Of a stretch of 64,000 nt of DNA, positions 28,901 through 37,795 are shown one piece after another. The notes under the pieces are model-generated. The model worked only from the letters and a program-made list of their open reading frames with translations. It had not been told where the DNA came from and searched no databases. Source of the stretch: JAEXOD01 sp963663265 (GTDB lineage: Bacteria; Bacteroidota; Ignavibacteria; Ignavibacteriales; Melioribacteraceae); contig CAXXXM010000001.1 of the NCBI GenBank assembly GCA_963663265.2, positions 1,478,287 through 1,542,286 on the forward strand, written 5' to 3'. The position numbers were made by a program, and so were the translations under genes. Each line of letters begins with the position of its first letter. The first letter of the stretch is position 1.

Positions 28901-29165
28901 CTTCTAAAAGTTCTCCATCAGTAAAAATAAAATTCATTCTTCTGAAAATTATAGAATCAAAATCTTTTATATCTTCAATTAATTGAGCAAAAAAACTATA
29001 ATCATCTTCAACAAAATACTGAGTAAAAGTTAAATCTTTTTTTAGTTCTGGAATTAAGTGCCTTATTTCTTGATTAAAAGCTAAAACTCTTCCAGATAAA
29101 TCCATAATTATAGTAGGATTTTTATTCTCTTTTAATACGTATTCAAAAAAACTTTCTTTTAACAT
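25971..29165 (-). CDS. Hybrid sensor histidine kinase with multiple PAS domains, kinase core degenerate
   Basis: About 1064 residues. Several PAS domains fill the first 630 residues (for example KEGKLVIVNSAYAKKLGYEKEE and VYEVDNLKFLYVNDAALKLYG). The H-box is HLFHEILTPINVIIGF (about H645). The ATP-binding domain is eroded: the N-box reads NLFFTFAINTT without the usual NA pair, the G1 box is DNNAGI, and G2 is NYGISRF. A linker rich in Glu, Lys and Pro leads to a receiver with phospho-acceptor D995 (VMDMN) and FISKP. It is the last gene of the exopolysaccharide operon. An ATG at 29165 is preferred; a TTG at 29171 overlaps the previous stop and is also possible. Confidence 0.85.
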   Translation of the reverse strand: MLKESFFEYVLKENKNPTIIMDLSGRVLAFNQEIRHLIPELKKDLTFTQYFVEDDYSFFAQLIEDIKDFDSIIFRRMNFIFTDGELLEVLCSRFVYEFQTFIFCSLNGINNIRNRFVPTDCSLKKLPLNENLNEQIEKLCVEFPYSFINKARLSNEIEDYSLKIWVKNKEGKLVIVNSAYAKKLGYEKEEIEGIDENTVSKITGAEFSREIDSFIFNSSSNTKIFSEMYISPDKPLRTFKIPIVNQNQVNGIITLTEDIIINKAQVTETFDNEYVSLLTIDENNKIVSANELIYNVLNLDKSVNLYNQEIINIFDEDFLSEIERYRSNFRERKSHKFIYLERKNSQVENEYQISLQKLFSGNFVIGIAISFKLNNTKNNKNQDVMNDSILQLIPQPIFVYEVDNLKFLYVNDAALKLYGYSREDFLQMDLTDLYAPEDIQTLIEAANNRSKDNEFTGPWRQKRSDGKSIIVEISKSAFDFNNKHAHVNFIKDLTESIESNKKISYYKSVFDNTSDLVFVVDQDGFIEYSNDSAITALGYNKDELDKRPIISLIADDFRARFNSMVLNSNTKSQQRLDVELKSSTNDRIAVNIVSAPIINFNGERETLILIIKVYNENQNQPQLFNNCEEKLPNALDAGFLAHLFHEILTPINVIIGFAQELSESIIDPSEEQHEAIQIITENQRLLMKIMDNASEYVTLESKKIELNPEKVVFVELIEDLQNNLRELTESKNKSFSYGKISSSLSIQTDKHKLLTLLNLFFTFAINTTKEEKIYLSAYAFNNEEGIISIKDNNAGITPVLIKKMKEILVADEEVVRRNYGISRFTLRLLRKLLYLLSGKVEEIAKAGKTVELGIRFPLIFKEVIIEQNIEIVQEQPKHKEIPIVEEKKVIQEPKIQQKEEKLSFHYEEIKNNIVESIEVIQPKVEETPKVLATSKPAMREFSLANYSCMYVEDQSDSQVLFKSQMRDLKNIQFAASFEDAIPILEQNKFDFIVMDMNLQGEYNGLDALRIIQRMPNNKSVPVIAVTAYVLPGDREKFITAGFSDFISKPVMRDKLVDVLKRIFA

Positions 29166-29167
29166 AA

Positions 29168-30982
29168 TCAATACGGAATACTTATCTGTAAAATATTAGA
29201 ATATCCAGAAGTTGAAATATCACTTGCTGCTCTTACCCTGTATTCGTAAGAGCTCCCTCTATATAAACCCGAACCGGTATCATTATAACTCACAACATCA
29301 GCTCCAACAATACCAACACGTTCAAAATTTATAGAACCTGTCATTCTTCTTTCTATTTCGTAACGAGTTTCGTTACCTGAATTATCAGTCCAAGTTAAAT
29401 TTACTTGAATAAGTCCGGTTGGAACCGTACCGGCTAAATTTGTCGGTTTCTGCAAAGGTGAAACTACTTCATTTGAATAGTCTGAGAACAAAGAACTTCT
29501 ATAAGCTCTTACTTTGAAAAAATATGTAATATTAGGATTCAAATCGGTAAGAGTAATTGAATGTCCAGATGTTATCTGTTTATACAATTCATAAGTACCA
29601 TTTGATTGAGCCTTTCTCCATAGTTCAAATCCTGTTTCGTCGTTAGAATTATCTGTCCAATCCAAAAAGTATGATACTCCCGGAACAACTTCGGTAATTG
29701 TAAGATTTGTTGGAGATTTTGGTGGTAATATAGGAATAACAGCAGTATCTTCATTTGAATATGAAGTATAATATCCTTCTGTTGTTATATGTCTTGCTCT
29801 ATAATAATTAACAGCTCCGGCAATATAATTGGAATCATAGAAAACCTTTGCATCTACAGAAACAGAACCAACCTCAGCATAATTTCCACCTGAAATCTTT
29901 CTTTCAATCTTAGTCCCATTTTCTTGAACAGTATTATCATTCCAAGTAATCTTTACTTTTCTACTACTCGATTCAAACGTTGCAACTAAATTAGATGGAG
30001 AAGGAACATCAACAGTAGCAGTAGTAACAGTTACTTCTGCGGAATAAGCTTTTGAACTTGTGAGCAATGATGCTACTCTATAAGTATAAGTAGTTCTTGC
30101 ACTTAAACCTTCATCAATATACTCCGTCATCTCAGGAGCAACAATTCCTGCTGTTACCCAATCTCCACTATTAGAAACATTTTTCCTTTGTATTTCAAAT
30201 CCATTTTCATTTATGGAGTTATCCACCCAACTTAAATATACTTTTGAAGCACCAAGTGGAGATGCTGTTAAGCTGCTTGGAGAATCACTTGTAGAACCTC
30301 CTGTAGTACTTGCTTGGTTACTAAATGATGAATATCCATATGTATTTTTAGCTCTTACTTTATAAAAATAAGTTACATATGATTGTAACCCAAAATCACT
30401 AAAATTTGTACTATTCTTTGGTAAAATTCTATAAGGAGAAGAACCATATGAGTTTTCTGTTCCAGCACTCCGCCAAACTTCATAACTTTCTTCATTAGTT
30501 CCGTTATCTTCCCATAATAAAACTACTGATGTTGCATTAAACTTATTTAATATAAGATTCGTTGGAGCATCAGGCGGATCCGTGTTTTCTTTAATGTATA
30601 AATCAGAAATGGTATTGCTCGTTTTATAAACATTATTCTTATTATAAACCGTTACATATGCTGAAACTTTTTTATGTAATAATGTTGAATCAATAACAAT
30701 ATATAATGTAGGAACAGCAACTGTATCCGATATGTAATATACCCCATTTGAGGCACCATCAACAAATACTTCATATTTTTGTAAGCCAGGTCCCCCTGTA
30801 ACATCAGATGCAGTATAAGTAATTTTATTTTTCCCCACTCTTAAACTATCCCCGCTTTTTGGCGATGTAATAGTGATTGTAGGAGTTGAGTTATTAGTAT
30901 TTACTACATTATCAACACATGCATATCCAACAATAATAATTAAACTAAGTATAATATTTGTAAATATTTTTTTGTTTGTCAT
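29168..30982 (-). CDS. Lipoprotein with five fibronectin type III domains
   Basis: 604 residues. A signal peptide ends in a lipobox (GYAC, Cys about 22), so the protein is lipid-anchored. An Ig-like domain (about 33-130, TITSPKSGDSLRVGKNKITYTA) is followed by five FN3 repeats of about 85-95 residues. Each begins P-[TS]-[NS]-L and contains W-x-D-N-[GST] and an E-x-[WQE]-R motif (for example WEDNGTNEESYEVWR and WTDNSGNETRYEIERR). FN3 domains bind carbohydrate or protein at the cell surface. Its position between the deacetylase-like and kinase genes suggests a structural role in export or capture of the polymer. Confidence 0.85.
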   Translation of the reverse strand: MTNKKIFTNIILSLIIIVGYACVDNVVNTNNSTPTITITSPKSGDSLRVGKNKITYTASDVTGGPGLQKYEVFVDGASNGVYYISDTVAVPTLYIVIDSTLLHKKVSAYVTVYNKNNVYKTSNTISDLYIKENTDPPDAPTNLILNKFNATSVVLLWEDNGTNEESYEVWRSAGTENSYGSSPYRILPKNSTNFSDFGLQSYVTYFYKVRAKNTYGYSSFSNQASTTGGSTSDSPSSLTASPLGASKVYLSWVDNSINENGFEIQRKNVSNSGDWVTAGIVAPEMTEYIDEGLSARTTYTYRVASLLTSSKAYSAEVTVTTATVDVPSPSNLVATFESSSRKVKITWNDNTVQENGTKIERKISGGNYAEVGSVSVDAKVFYDSNYIAGAVNYYRARHITTEGYYTSYSNEDTAVIPILPPKSPTNLTITEVVPGVSYFLDWTDNSNDETGFELWRKAQSNGTYELYKQITSGHSITLTDLNPNITYFFKVRAYRSSLFSDYSNEVVSPLQKPTNLAGTVPTGLIQVNLTWTDNSGNETRYEIERRMTGSINFERVGIVGADVVSYNDTGSGLYRGSSYEYRVRAASDISTSGYSNILQISIPY

Positions 30983-30991
30983 AAAAAGCTA

Positions 30992-32887
30992 TCAGTTATA
31001 ATTTTGAAAATCTATTAAAAATGACCTCGATTCACCTGACTTCAATTTGTCCACATGAAGATACAATGTTTGAGCTGAAGGATCATAATTGGATTTTGGT
31101 AACTTTGTATTAATGATATCAGATGAAATTCTAATATCCTTAATATTTTTGTTAACATACACTTCAACAACATAACTATCTTCTTTATTTGAAACTGGAT
31201 TTGATACTTCCACAGCAATTCTTCTCTTACTTCTTGTATCAAACTTAATTTCAATTCCACCTCTTTTCAACCACCATTGTTTTAATTCCTGAATATCTGT
31301 AATCCACATATTTTTTGATTTCATATATTTAAACAATTCAGGAATAACATTGGCATATTCTGGTCTTAACTGGTAATCTGTATGTACTTTAAGCACATAT
31401 AAACCACCTTCAAATGCTACTCTATCAATATCTTCTTCGTAGGTATATTTTTGAAATTCAACATCAGTTAAGCCATATTCTTTAATAATTTCATAGTCAT
31501 CACGAGCAGTTTTTGTAATTAAAAGAATTGGTTTTTCATCTCTAACAATTATTTTGGGAACCGACCGATCAGTTAAAGAATCAGTAATTATGTAATCGAA
31601 ATCATATTTACTCATGGATTGTAGAGTATTCTCATCATAAAAACCAAATAAAGGCATAATCCCTTTTATTGGAGCTTTTGTAATTTTGCCAAAATTATAT
31701 TGAGTTCTTTTTACAACAGTAATTTGAGCATTTTTATCAAAAAGTTGATTTATGGTATCATTTATGGATTCAAGATAACCAACATCAACAATTGCTCCTA
31801 TTTCACCCATCGATGCTGCTGTTTTTACAATTCCGTTATTTACATCTAATGTTGATGCATCAATAAAAATGGTTGGTTGAATTTTATAATTATTTATTAT
31901 CGCTTTAACATTATTGATATTACCACCATTTTCTGTTACAGTCGGAATAAATATAGCAGCGGCTTCATAAGGAGCGGGCCAATCCTTTACAAATGCTGTT
32001 GGCTCATAGCTTAACCAATTGATACAATTTCTAAAAAGTTTATCAAAGTAAATATAATCTTCTTGTTTTCCAACAATCGAATTAATTTCAAATCCATACC
32101 ATATATATCTTCCTCTCCCATAAGAGCCATAAGCAATACCGGCACTCTTTCTCACTTCTTCTCTAACTAAACCAGCTTCTCGTCTAAAATCGTACCAAAA
32201 ACTTGCTTGAATTGTTCTTGGTTCAAATATTTCAGCATAAATTGGTCTGTCCCATGTAGCAATTTTTAAAGTATACCCTGTTGGTATTCCGGCTGTTATC
32301 GGAAGATTTCCTCTTAAAGTATGTACCTGGTAATATTCTTCCGGCTTTATTTCCTTTGAAAATTTAAGCCCATATACTTCAGTAAAGAAATCCCAGCCCC
32401 TCCATTTTCCCGAATTATCAAAAGTCGAGGTTCCTCCGGTTGCAAAAACGCTTCCCCCTCTGTCTAAATACTTTTTAATTTCAGAGTTTTCTTTGTCACT
32501 CAATGCTTTACTACCTGGTAAAACTATTATATCAAAATCATAATGCTTACCCAATTCAATTGTTTGATCATTGATTATTGTGTAAGGCACATTACTTGAT
32601 TTTAGAAATGTTTCCCAAGTAGAAACATTATCATTTAGCCAAGTATTCCCTTCCGGTACAAGCATGTTTTCAGTATACTTGGAATATAGTACACCAACTT
32701 TAATTTCAGAAGTAGAAGGACGCATAATGTTTTCAGGAGTTGGAGCAATTTCCATCAATTTGAAATCACCATATACACCTTGAATTACCAATAAAAAAAC
32801 CAATATTGAAGAAATTACTAAAACAATTCCACCAATAAAGATAATTAAATAATTCGCCTTTAGGCCTGGTACATCTCCTACCGCCAC
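30992..32887 (-). CDS. Membrane-anchored protein with GATase-like and degenerate polysaccharide-deacetylase-like domains
   Basis: 631 residues. One membrane segment (about 12-36) is followed by an alpha/beta domain like the glutamine-amidotransferase/ThuA fold (KVGVLYSKY, then FDIIVLPGSKALSDKENSEIKKYLDRGGSVFATGG). Residues about 310-530 resemble a NodB deacetylase barrel (AAIFIPTVTENGG, then IQPTIFIDASTL and MGEIGAIVD). The metal Asp and HxxxH ligands are absent, so deacetylation is unlikely. A C-terminal beta domain follows. The start is GTG at 32887 with GAGGA about 9 bases upstream; it overlaps the previous gene by 10 bases. It may bind the glycan as PgaB does, which is inference. Confidence 0.7.
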   Translation of the reverse strand: MAVGDVPGLKANYLIIFIGGIVLVISSILVFLLVIQGVYGDFKLMEIAPTPENIMRPSTSEIKVGVLYSKYTENMLVPEGNTWLNDNVSTWETFLKSSNVPYTIINDQTIELGKHYDFDIIVLPGSKALSDKENSEIKKYLDRGGSVFATGGTSTFDNSGKWRGWDFFTEVYGLKFSKEIKPEEYYQVHTLRGNLPITAGIPTGYTLKIATWDRPIYAEIFEPRTIQASFWYDFRREAGLVREEVRKSAGIAYGSYGRGRYIWYGFEINSIVGKQEDYIYFDKLFRNCINWLSYEPTAFVKDWPAPYEAAAIFIPTVTENGGNINNVKAIINNYKIQPTIFIDASTLDVNNGIVKTAASMGEIGAIVDVGYLESINDTINQLFDKNAQITVVKRTQYNFGKITKAPIKGIMPLFGFYDENTLQSMSKYDFDYIITDSLTDRSVPKIIVRDEKPILLITKTARDDYEIIKEYGLTDVEFQKYTYEEDIDRVAFEGGLYVLKVHTDYQLRPEYANVIPELFKYMKSKNMWITDIQELKQWWLKRGGIEIKFDTRSKRRIAVEVSNPVSNKEDSYVVEVYVNKNIKDIRISSDIINTKLPKSNYDPSAQTLYLHVDKLKSGESRSFLIDFQNYN

Positions 32888-33360
32888 CTTAAGTTATCCT
32901 CATTTTTGTTTTCTTCTTTTTTATTACTCAACACTTCTTCGTTGGTATAACGCATAAATTTTCTTTTTGTTGAGGCTGTTTTTTCAGCTTCATTTCTTTG
33001 GTATTTTGATTCACCATAAGAACTTGAAACAAATGTAGGACGCATTTGTGGACCTCCGGTTGTTCCTCTATCAGAAGTATCAACCATCGAACCTCTACGG
33101 TCATAATCTGTCATCGAGTCACGTGTACCGTATTGATCCTCTGTGTTAGTTCTTCTCATACCGGTTTGTCCTGACTTCTGTTCTCCAACAAGTGGTGCCG
33201 GTGTAATAAGTTCGGCTTGTATTGTTGCAGGTGCAACTGCTTTTTTAAGTCTTCCCTTTCTTTCTCTTACTTTATATAATATGTAAGCTCCAACCGCCAA
33301 AATAAATGTCGAAATTGTTGCAAACAATATGATTAATGAAAGTATTGGAATAAGTTCCAT
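32878..33360 (-). CDS. Small membrane protein with a polar, low-complexity tail
   Basis: 160 residues. One N-terminal membrane segment (about 3-30, LIPILSLIILFATISTFILAVGAYI) is followed by a basic stretch (YKVRERKGRLKKA) and a long, probably disordered tail rich in Arg, Thr, Gly and Ser. By the positive-inside rule the tail is cytoplasmic. I do not recognise a family. Its place directly after the glycosyltransferase gene suggests an accessory subunit, as PgaD is for PgaC, but without sequence support. Confidence 0.7.
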   Translation of the reverse strand: MELIPILSLIILFATISTFILAVGAYILYKVRERKGRLKKAVAPATIQAELITPAPLVGEQKSGQTGMRRTNTEDQYGTRDSMTDYDRRGSMVDTSDRGTTGGPQMRPTFVSSSYGESKYQRNEAEKTASTKRKFMRYTNEEVLSNKKEENKNEDNLRWR

Positions 33361-33380
33361 ATATATACTCCTAATTATTT

Positions 33381-34796
33381 CTACTTTTTAACAGGCTGAC
33401 CTAAGCCTATTCTATCTAATTTACCCCAGTTCATTTCAATACCTAAAAATTCTTCTATTGTAGCCATCCCCTTTGTTACATCAATTACCAAAATAAATAC
33501 TATTCTGTAAAATATCGAATACGGTATTAATCTTACTTCTTCTTTCTCTACCGCTATACAGTATAAAGCTGCCATAATATCAAGTATTGTAATACCCATC
33601 CACCAAAATGATATTAAACTTGTTAATCCATAAAACAAACCAACAGTAATAAAAAACAGATTACCAAATATATTCATTGCAGGCCATACTAAAGCCTCAA
33701 AAGCCATAGACCATAAAATAATTGTGTTATTAAAATTTAACGTTGGATTAATAATATGTCTTTTATGTTTTCTAATAGCTTGTAAGATACCTCTTGTCCA
33801 TCTATAACGTTGTTTCAATAACTGATGTAGTTTTACAGGGGCTTCCGTATATGAAATTGCTGCAGGTTCATAACCAATTTTCCATCCTTTCGCTAAAACT
33901 TTTAAAGTTAAATCTGCATCCTCTGCAAAAGTATCGCTCGAATAATAACCCGCATCATGCAAGGCACGTTTCCTAAAAAATCCAATTGGACCAGGAATAA
34001 TATTAACCATTTTTAAAAACCCTTGAGCACTACGTGCCATATTTAAGCCTTCAATATATTCAAGTGCCTGTAAATCGGATAAAAACTTTTTCCTATTCAT
34101 TACTTTTACATAACCGGCTACAGCACCAATTGCAGGGTCTACAAAATGTCTAATTCCCATTCTTAAGGATTCTGGCGATAATTGCGAATCACCATCAACA
34201 CATAAAACAAATTCAGCTTCAGAATACTGTATACCTGCATTAAGTGCTTTGGATTTTCCACCATTAGGTTTGTTTATCAACGAAACCTTAACAATTGAAG
34301 AATGCCCTTGCTTATAGCCTACCAAAGTTTCGGCAACTTCTAATGTATTATCGGTTGAACCGTCATTTACAATAATAATTTCATAATTGGGATACTCTAA
34401 ATGTACTAATGATTCTACAGAATCTTTCAATACTATTCCTTCATTATAAACCGGCATTATGATTGAAATAAAAGGATAATAGGGTTCAGGTTCTTCAACA
34501 GTATATTTAGTAATGTATAAATAAGCCAATATCATGATTGAAAAATATCTAAATAATAATTGGAATAAAAATAACATCAATGCTACAATTGATGCATATA
34601 CAACTAAACCGCTGAAAGAAAGAACTGTAAAAGGAAGCGTAAAGTAAATTACTACTGCAAATACAATTGCAAGTGTACCAGAAATAATCATCATTCTGAT
34701 TTTTTCTTTTTCTTCATTTCTTTCTGGTGGCTCAACTTCTTGATTATCCAATAAAATTTGATGCCGTTCATTAACTGAATTGATTGATGATTCCAT
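33381..34796 (-). CDS. Processive family-2 glycosyltransferase (exopolysaccharide synthase)
   Basis: 471 residues. Two N-terminal membrane segments (about 33-55 and 58-95) precede a GT2 domain with the nucleotide-sugar motifs VNDGSTD and VDGDSQ, the base in EDADLT, and the processive-enzyme motif QRYRW in LLKQRYRWTRG. Three or four membrane segments follow. This is the PgaC/hyaluronan-synthase-like design that polymerises and pushes a beta-linked glycan through the membrane. No PilZ domain is present, so it is not BcsA. The neighbours encode an outer-membrane exporter and accessory proteins. Confidence 0.92.
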   Translation of the reverse strand: MESSINSVNERHQILLDNQEVEPPERNEEKEKIRMMIISGTLAIVFAVVIYFTLPFTVLSFSGLVVYASIVALMLFLFQLLFRYFSIMILAYLYITKYTVEEPEPYYPFISIIMPVYNEGIVLKDSVESLVHLEYPNYEIIIVNDGSTDNTLEVAETLVGYKQGHSSIVKVSLINKPNGGKSKALNAGIQYSEAEFVLCVDGDSQLSPESLRMGIRHFVDPAIGAVAGYVKVMNRKKFLSDLQALEYIEGLNMARSAQGFLKMVNIIPGPIGFFRKRALHDAGYYSSDTFAEDADLTLKVLAKGWKIGYEPAAISYTEAPVKLHQLLKQRYRWTRGILQAIRKHKRHIINPTLNFNNTIILWSMAFEALVWPAMNIFGNLFFITVGLFYGLTSLISFWWMGITILDIMAALYCIAVEKEEVRLIPYSIFYRIVFILVIDVTKGMATIEEFLGIEMNWGKLDRIGLGQPVKK

Positions 34797-34903
34797 ATTA
34801 TTTATTTTTTATTCAAATAGTGTTAAATTAATAATTTATAATGATTAATTAAAGTAATTTAATAAAAATATTTCTTAAATTGTTTAATAATAAAGTAAAA
34901 ATT

Positions 34904-37795
34904 CTATAAAATTGTCCAAAATGCACTTATTACAAATGCATATGAATTATATCCATCAGATTCTCTAATTGTACTTCCTACAAATCCATATGCATTTATT
35001 TTTAATCTATTGTATACTAAATATCCTGCCTGCAAAAACAGCTCTCTCAGAATATAATCACTTTTGGGTACGTAACCTAATTTTGCTCCTAAAAGTACAT
35101 CCCACTCTTTATCTTTGTAAAAATTCCATTCACCCCACAAGCTATGACTATCCACGTTTTGAGGAGAATAAAACAAAGAATAATTACGCCTATACTTAAA
35201 ATCAGAAAATATATATTCATAACCGAAAATAATATCGGGCTGGAAATATTTACCCAATCTAAATTGAAAATTATTTCCCAAATTATCACCAACTTGTTCA
35301 ATAGAATTATTTACAATAATATTAGTTGCATCGGCATATAATAATTGATAATAAGCACTAATTTTTAATTTACTTGCAAATTCATATGATCCATCAAATT
35401 TTAGGCTTTGTGCTTTTATTCTATTCCCAACTAAATAAGGAGAATATAAAACTACAGCTCCGTCAGATTTAATATAACTTACACTAAAACTAATTTTTTT
35501 CTTATCATTCTTATATTGAATTGTTGATTCAATTGTTGGAGTATTTATTATATTATTACTCTTCATTGTTCCATAACTAAACCCAATCATAAGGTTTTCT
35601 ATTGGTGTTAAGTATATATTCCCCTTTAGTGTAGTATAATTTACTTTGGAATAATCAGAAGACAAATTTCCTCGAATCCAACTAACTCCGCCGTGTAAAA
35701 ATTTTGTAAAACTTGTTTCTACCGAAAAACCACCATAATAGTATTGAAAATCCAAATTATCTGTAAAATAATACCCAACAGGTGATACCAACAAATAAGA
35801 AAAAGTATATGCTGACATCGACTTTAATGAAGTCCATAATCCCGGTTTATCCGGTTCTTCAGGAAGCCAGCTAATCCTTTTATCAATAAAATATGATTCT
35901 GGTGCTACATCTTCTAATGATTCAAAAATTACTCGAGCTGAATCGTATTGTTGCATAGCAGCGTAAGAATCACCTAAATATAGTTTAATATCCAAATCAT
36001 CAGGATACTCATTATGAAGTCTTTCAAATTCTTGCAAAGCTCTTGTTGAATCTTTACTCCAAAAGACAACTTTGGCTCTAAAAATATCCAAATCTGCTTC
36101 ATAATTATTTTTTAAAATCTGATCTAATAAGATAACAGCATCATTATATCTCTCAACACAAATATAAGCGTCAGCAATTTCAAGTTTAACATTATCATCA
36201 GGTTCTCTTTTAGACATATACTGTTCGTATAATTCAAGGGCTTTATCACATTCTTTTGATTCAGCTAATTTTCCCGCATCATAAATCAGCTGCAAATCTT
36301 TCTCTTCTTCAATACGAAGTTCATTCAGATCTATCATATTTTTTAAATCTTGTGCATCAGAGCTTTCGGGCTGCAATGTTAAAGCTTTTTGTGAATACTC
36401 TTTTGCACATTCATAATCTTCTAACTGAAAGCACAACGTACCTTTTGTTATTATAGCAGTATAATTTTCTGGCTCTTTTTCCAAAACATAATCAATATGA
36501 TTCCTTGCACTATCTAATGAACTGTTTGTCCAGGTCTGCATTTGACCTATCAATAGATGATATTTTGTCGAATCTGAATTCAACATCAAAACTTGATTAA
36601 TTTCGCTAATTGCATCGTCAAATGCTCGTTCATAAGATAAATACTTTGCCAAATAATAGCGTAGTTCATAATCATCGGGTTTTAATTCTAAATACTCTTT
36701 CAAAATCTCTTCCGCATCAGAATAGTTTTCAGTACTTGCATAATTTTGGGCTAATAAAAGTACAGCTATTCTGTTTTCAGGATTTTGTTTTACAAGAGCA
36801 ATGTTTTTTTCAATTTCATTTGAGAAAAACTCTTCTTTGATAGTTTCAAAATTCTTTTTTACGCTTTCAAATCTTTCTTTACCACTTTCAGTTTCTTCTA
36901 ATATTATTATCTGCTCACCAACTTCTTCATGTCGATTTTCAATTAGTAATTCATTAATAAGTTTGTAACGTAATTCAACATCCTCAGGAGACTTCTTTAT
37001 CAAACGATAGTATTTATCTATTGGGTATTCTTTTTCAAATGAACGAGGACGATACTGGGTTAAATATGCTTCGTTGTTAACTAAATCTAACCCATCTTCA
37101 GCCTCTTTAAAAAAAGGCTTAAAACTCAATGCGTTTTGAAATGCAATTTTTGCAATTTTAGATTTTCCAAGCCATAAGGTAAAATACCCATATCTACTCC
37201 ACAAACGCCAATCAGTTGGATATCTTTCAACATAAATTTTTAATATCCTCTCTCCTTTTGTTATGTTTTTTGTATGCGAATTGATTTCAGTATATCTAAT
37301 TATTTCATCCGGGGACGCATTATCATCCATTTTTAGATATTTATCATACCAATCTTCAGCAGTTTGCCATTCCTCTAACCAACGATATGATTTCCCTATT
37401 TCTAAAAAATTAAATGGATTGGCTGGATCGCGTGCAATTTCTCTTTTGTGCCCCTCAATTTTGTCATATAAAATAACCTTCCATTCTTTCCAAGCCCTAT
37501 TTAGATCTTCACTTATTTTATTATTTTTTGGTTCTAACTTGAGTGCACGTCTATAATCCAAAACCGCGTATTGGAACTCTCGCCGTTTTTCATAACAGTT
37601 GCCACGCAAATGATAACCATCTGCCAATCTTGGATTTGCTGTTACATATTTATTTAATAATGCAATTGCCTCTCCATACCTTCCAGCACTTATTTGAGCT
37701 AATGCTTGCTTCTTAAATACTCTTGTATCTTTTTGAGCAAAACTAATTGATACAAAAATAAAAATCAGCAAAATATGAAGAATTATCTTTCTCAT
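34904..37795 (-). CDS. TPR-repeat outer-membrane beta-barrel protein (polysaccharide exporter-like)
   Basis: 963 residues. A signal peptide (cleaved near FAQ-KDT) is followed by about 600 residues of TPR-like helices (for example GRYGEAIALLNKYVTANPRLADGYHLRGNCYE). Residues about 660-963 are made of amphipathic strands with alternating aromatics and end in an aromatic-hydrophobic C-terminus, like a YaiO-type outer-membrane barrel. The TPR-plus-barrel design is that of BcsC, PgaA and similar exporters, which guide the polymer through the periplasm and out. It is followed after 108 bases by the GT2 gene and overlaps the preceding gene by 4 bases. Confidence 0.88.
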   Translation of the reverse strand: MRKIILHILLIFIFVSISFAQKDTRVFKKQALAQISAGRYGEAIALLNKYVTANPRLADGYHLRGNCYEKRREFQYAVLDYRRALKLEPKNNKISEDLNRAWKEWKVILYDKIEGHKREIARDPANPFNFLEIGKSYRWLEEWQTAEDWYDKYLKMDDNASPDEIIRYTEINSHTKNITKGERILKIYVERYPTDWRLWSRYGYFTLWLGKSKIAKIAFQNALSFKPFFKEAEDGLDLVNNEAYLTQYRPRSFEKEYPIDKYYRLIKKSPEDVELRYKLINELLIENRHEEVGEQIIILEETESGKERFESVKKNFETIKEEFFSNEIEKNIALVKQNPENRIAVLLLAQNYASTENYSDAEEILKEYLELKPDDYELRYYLAKYLSYERAFDDAISEINQVLMLNSDSTKYHLLIGQMQTWTNSSLDSARNHIDYVLEKEPENYTAIITKGTLCFQLEDYECAKEYSQKALTLQPESSDAQDLKNMIDLNELRIEEEKDLQLIYDAGKLAESKECDKALELYEQYMSKREPDDNVKLEIADAYICVERYNDAVILLDQILKNNYEADLDIFRAKVVFWSKDSTRALQEFERLHNEYPDDLDIKLYLGDSYAAMQQYDSARVIFESLEDVAPESYFIDKRISWLPEEPDKPGLWTSLKSMSAYTFSYLLVSPVGYYFTDNLDFQYYYGGFSVETSFTKFLHGGVSWIRGNLSSDYSKVNYTTLKGNIYLTPIENLMIGFSYGTMKSNNIINTPTIESTIQYKNDKKKISFSVSYIKSDGAVVLYSPYLVGNRIKAQSLKFDGSYEFASKLKISAYYQLLYADATNIIVNNSIEQVGDNLGNNFQFRLGKYFQPDIIFGYEYIFSDFKYRRNYSLFYSPQNVDSHSLWGEWNFYKDKEWDVLLGAKLGYVPKSDYILRELFLQAGYLVYNRLKINAYGFVGSTIRESDGYNSYAFVISAFWTIL

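Noticed and set aside
33381..34796. Cellulose synthase BcsA
   Set aside because: The GT2 has the processive QRYRW motif but no PilZ domain, fewer membrane segments and only 471 residues.
36610..36840. Plus-strand frames of 60-100 codons inside the TPR-barrel gene
   Set aside because: They are antisense shadows with low-complexity His/Leu-rich translations, caused by the A/T-rich codon use of the real gene.
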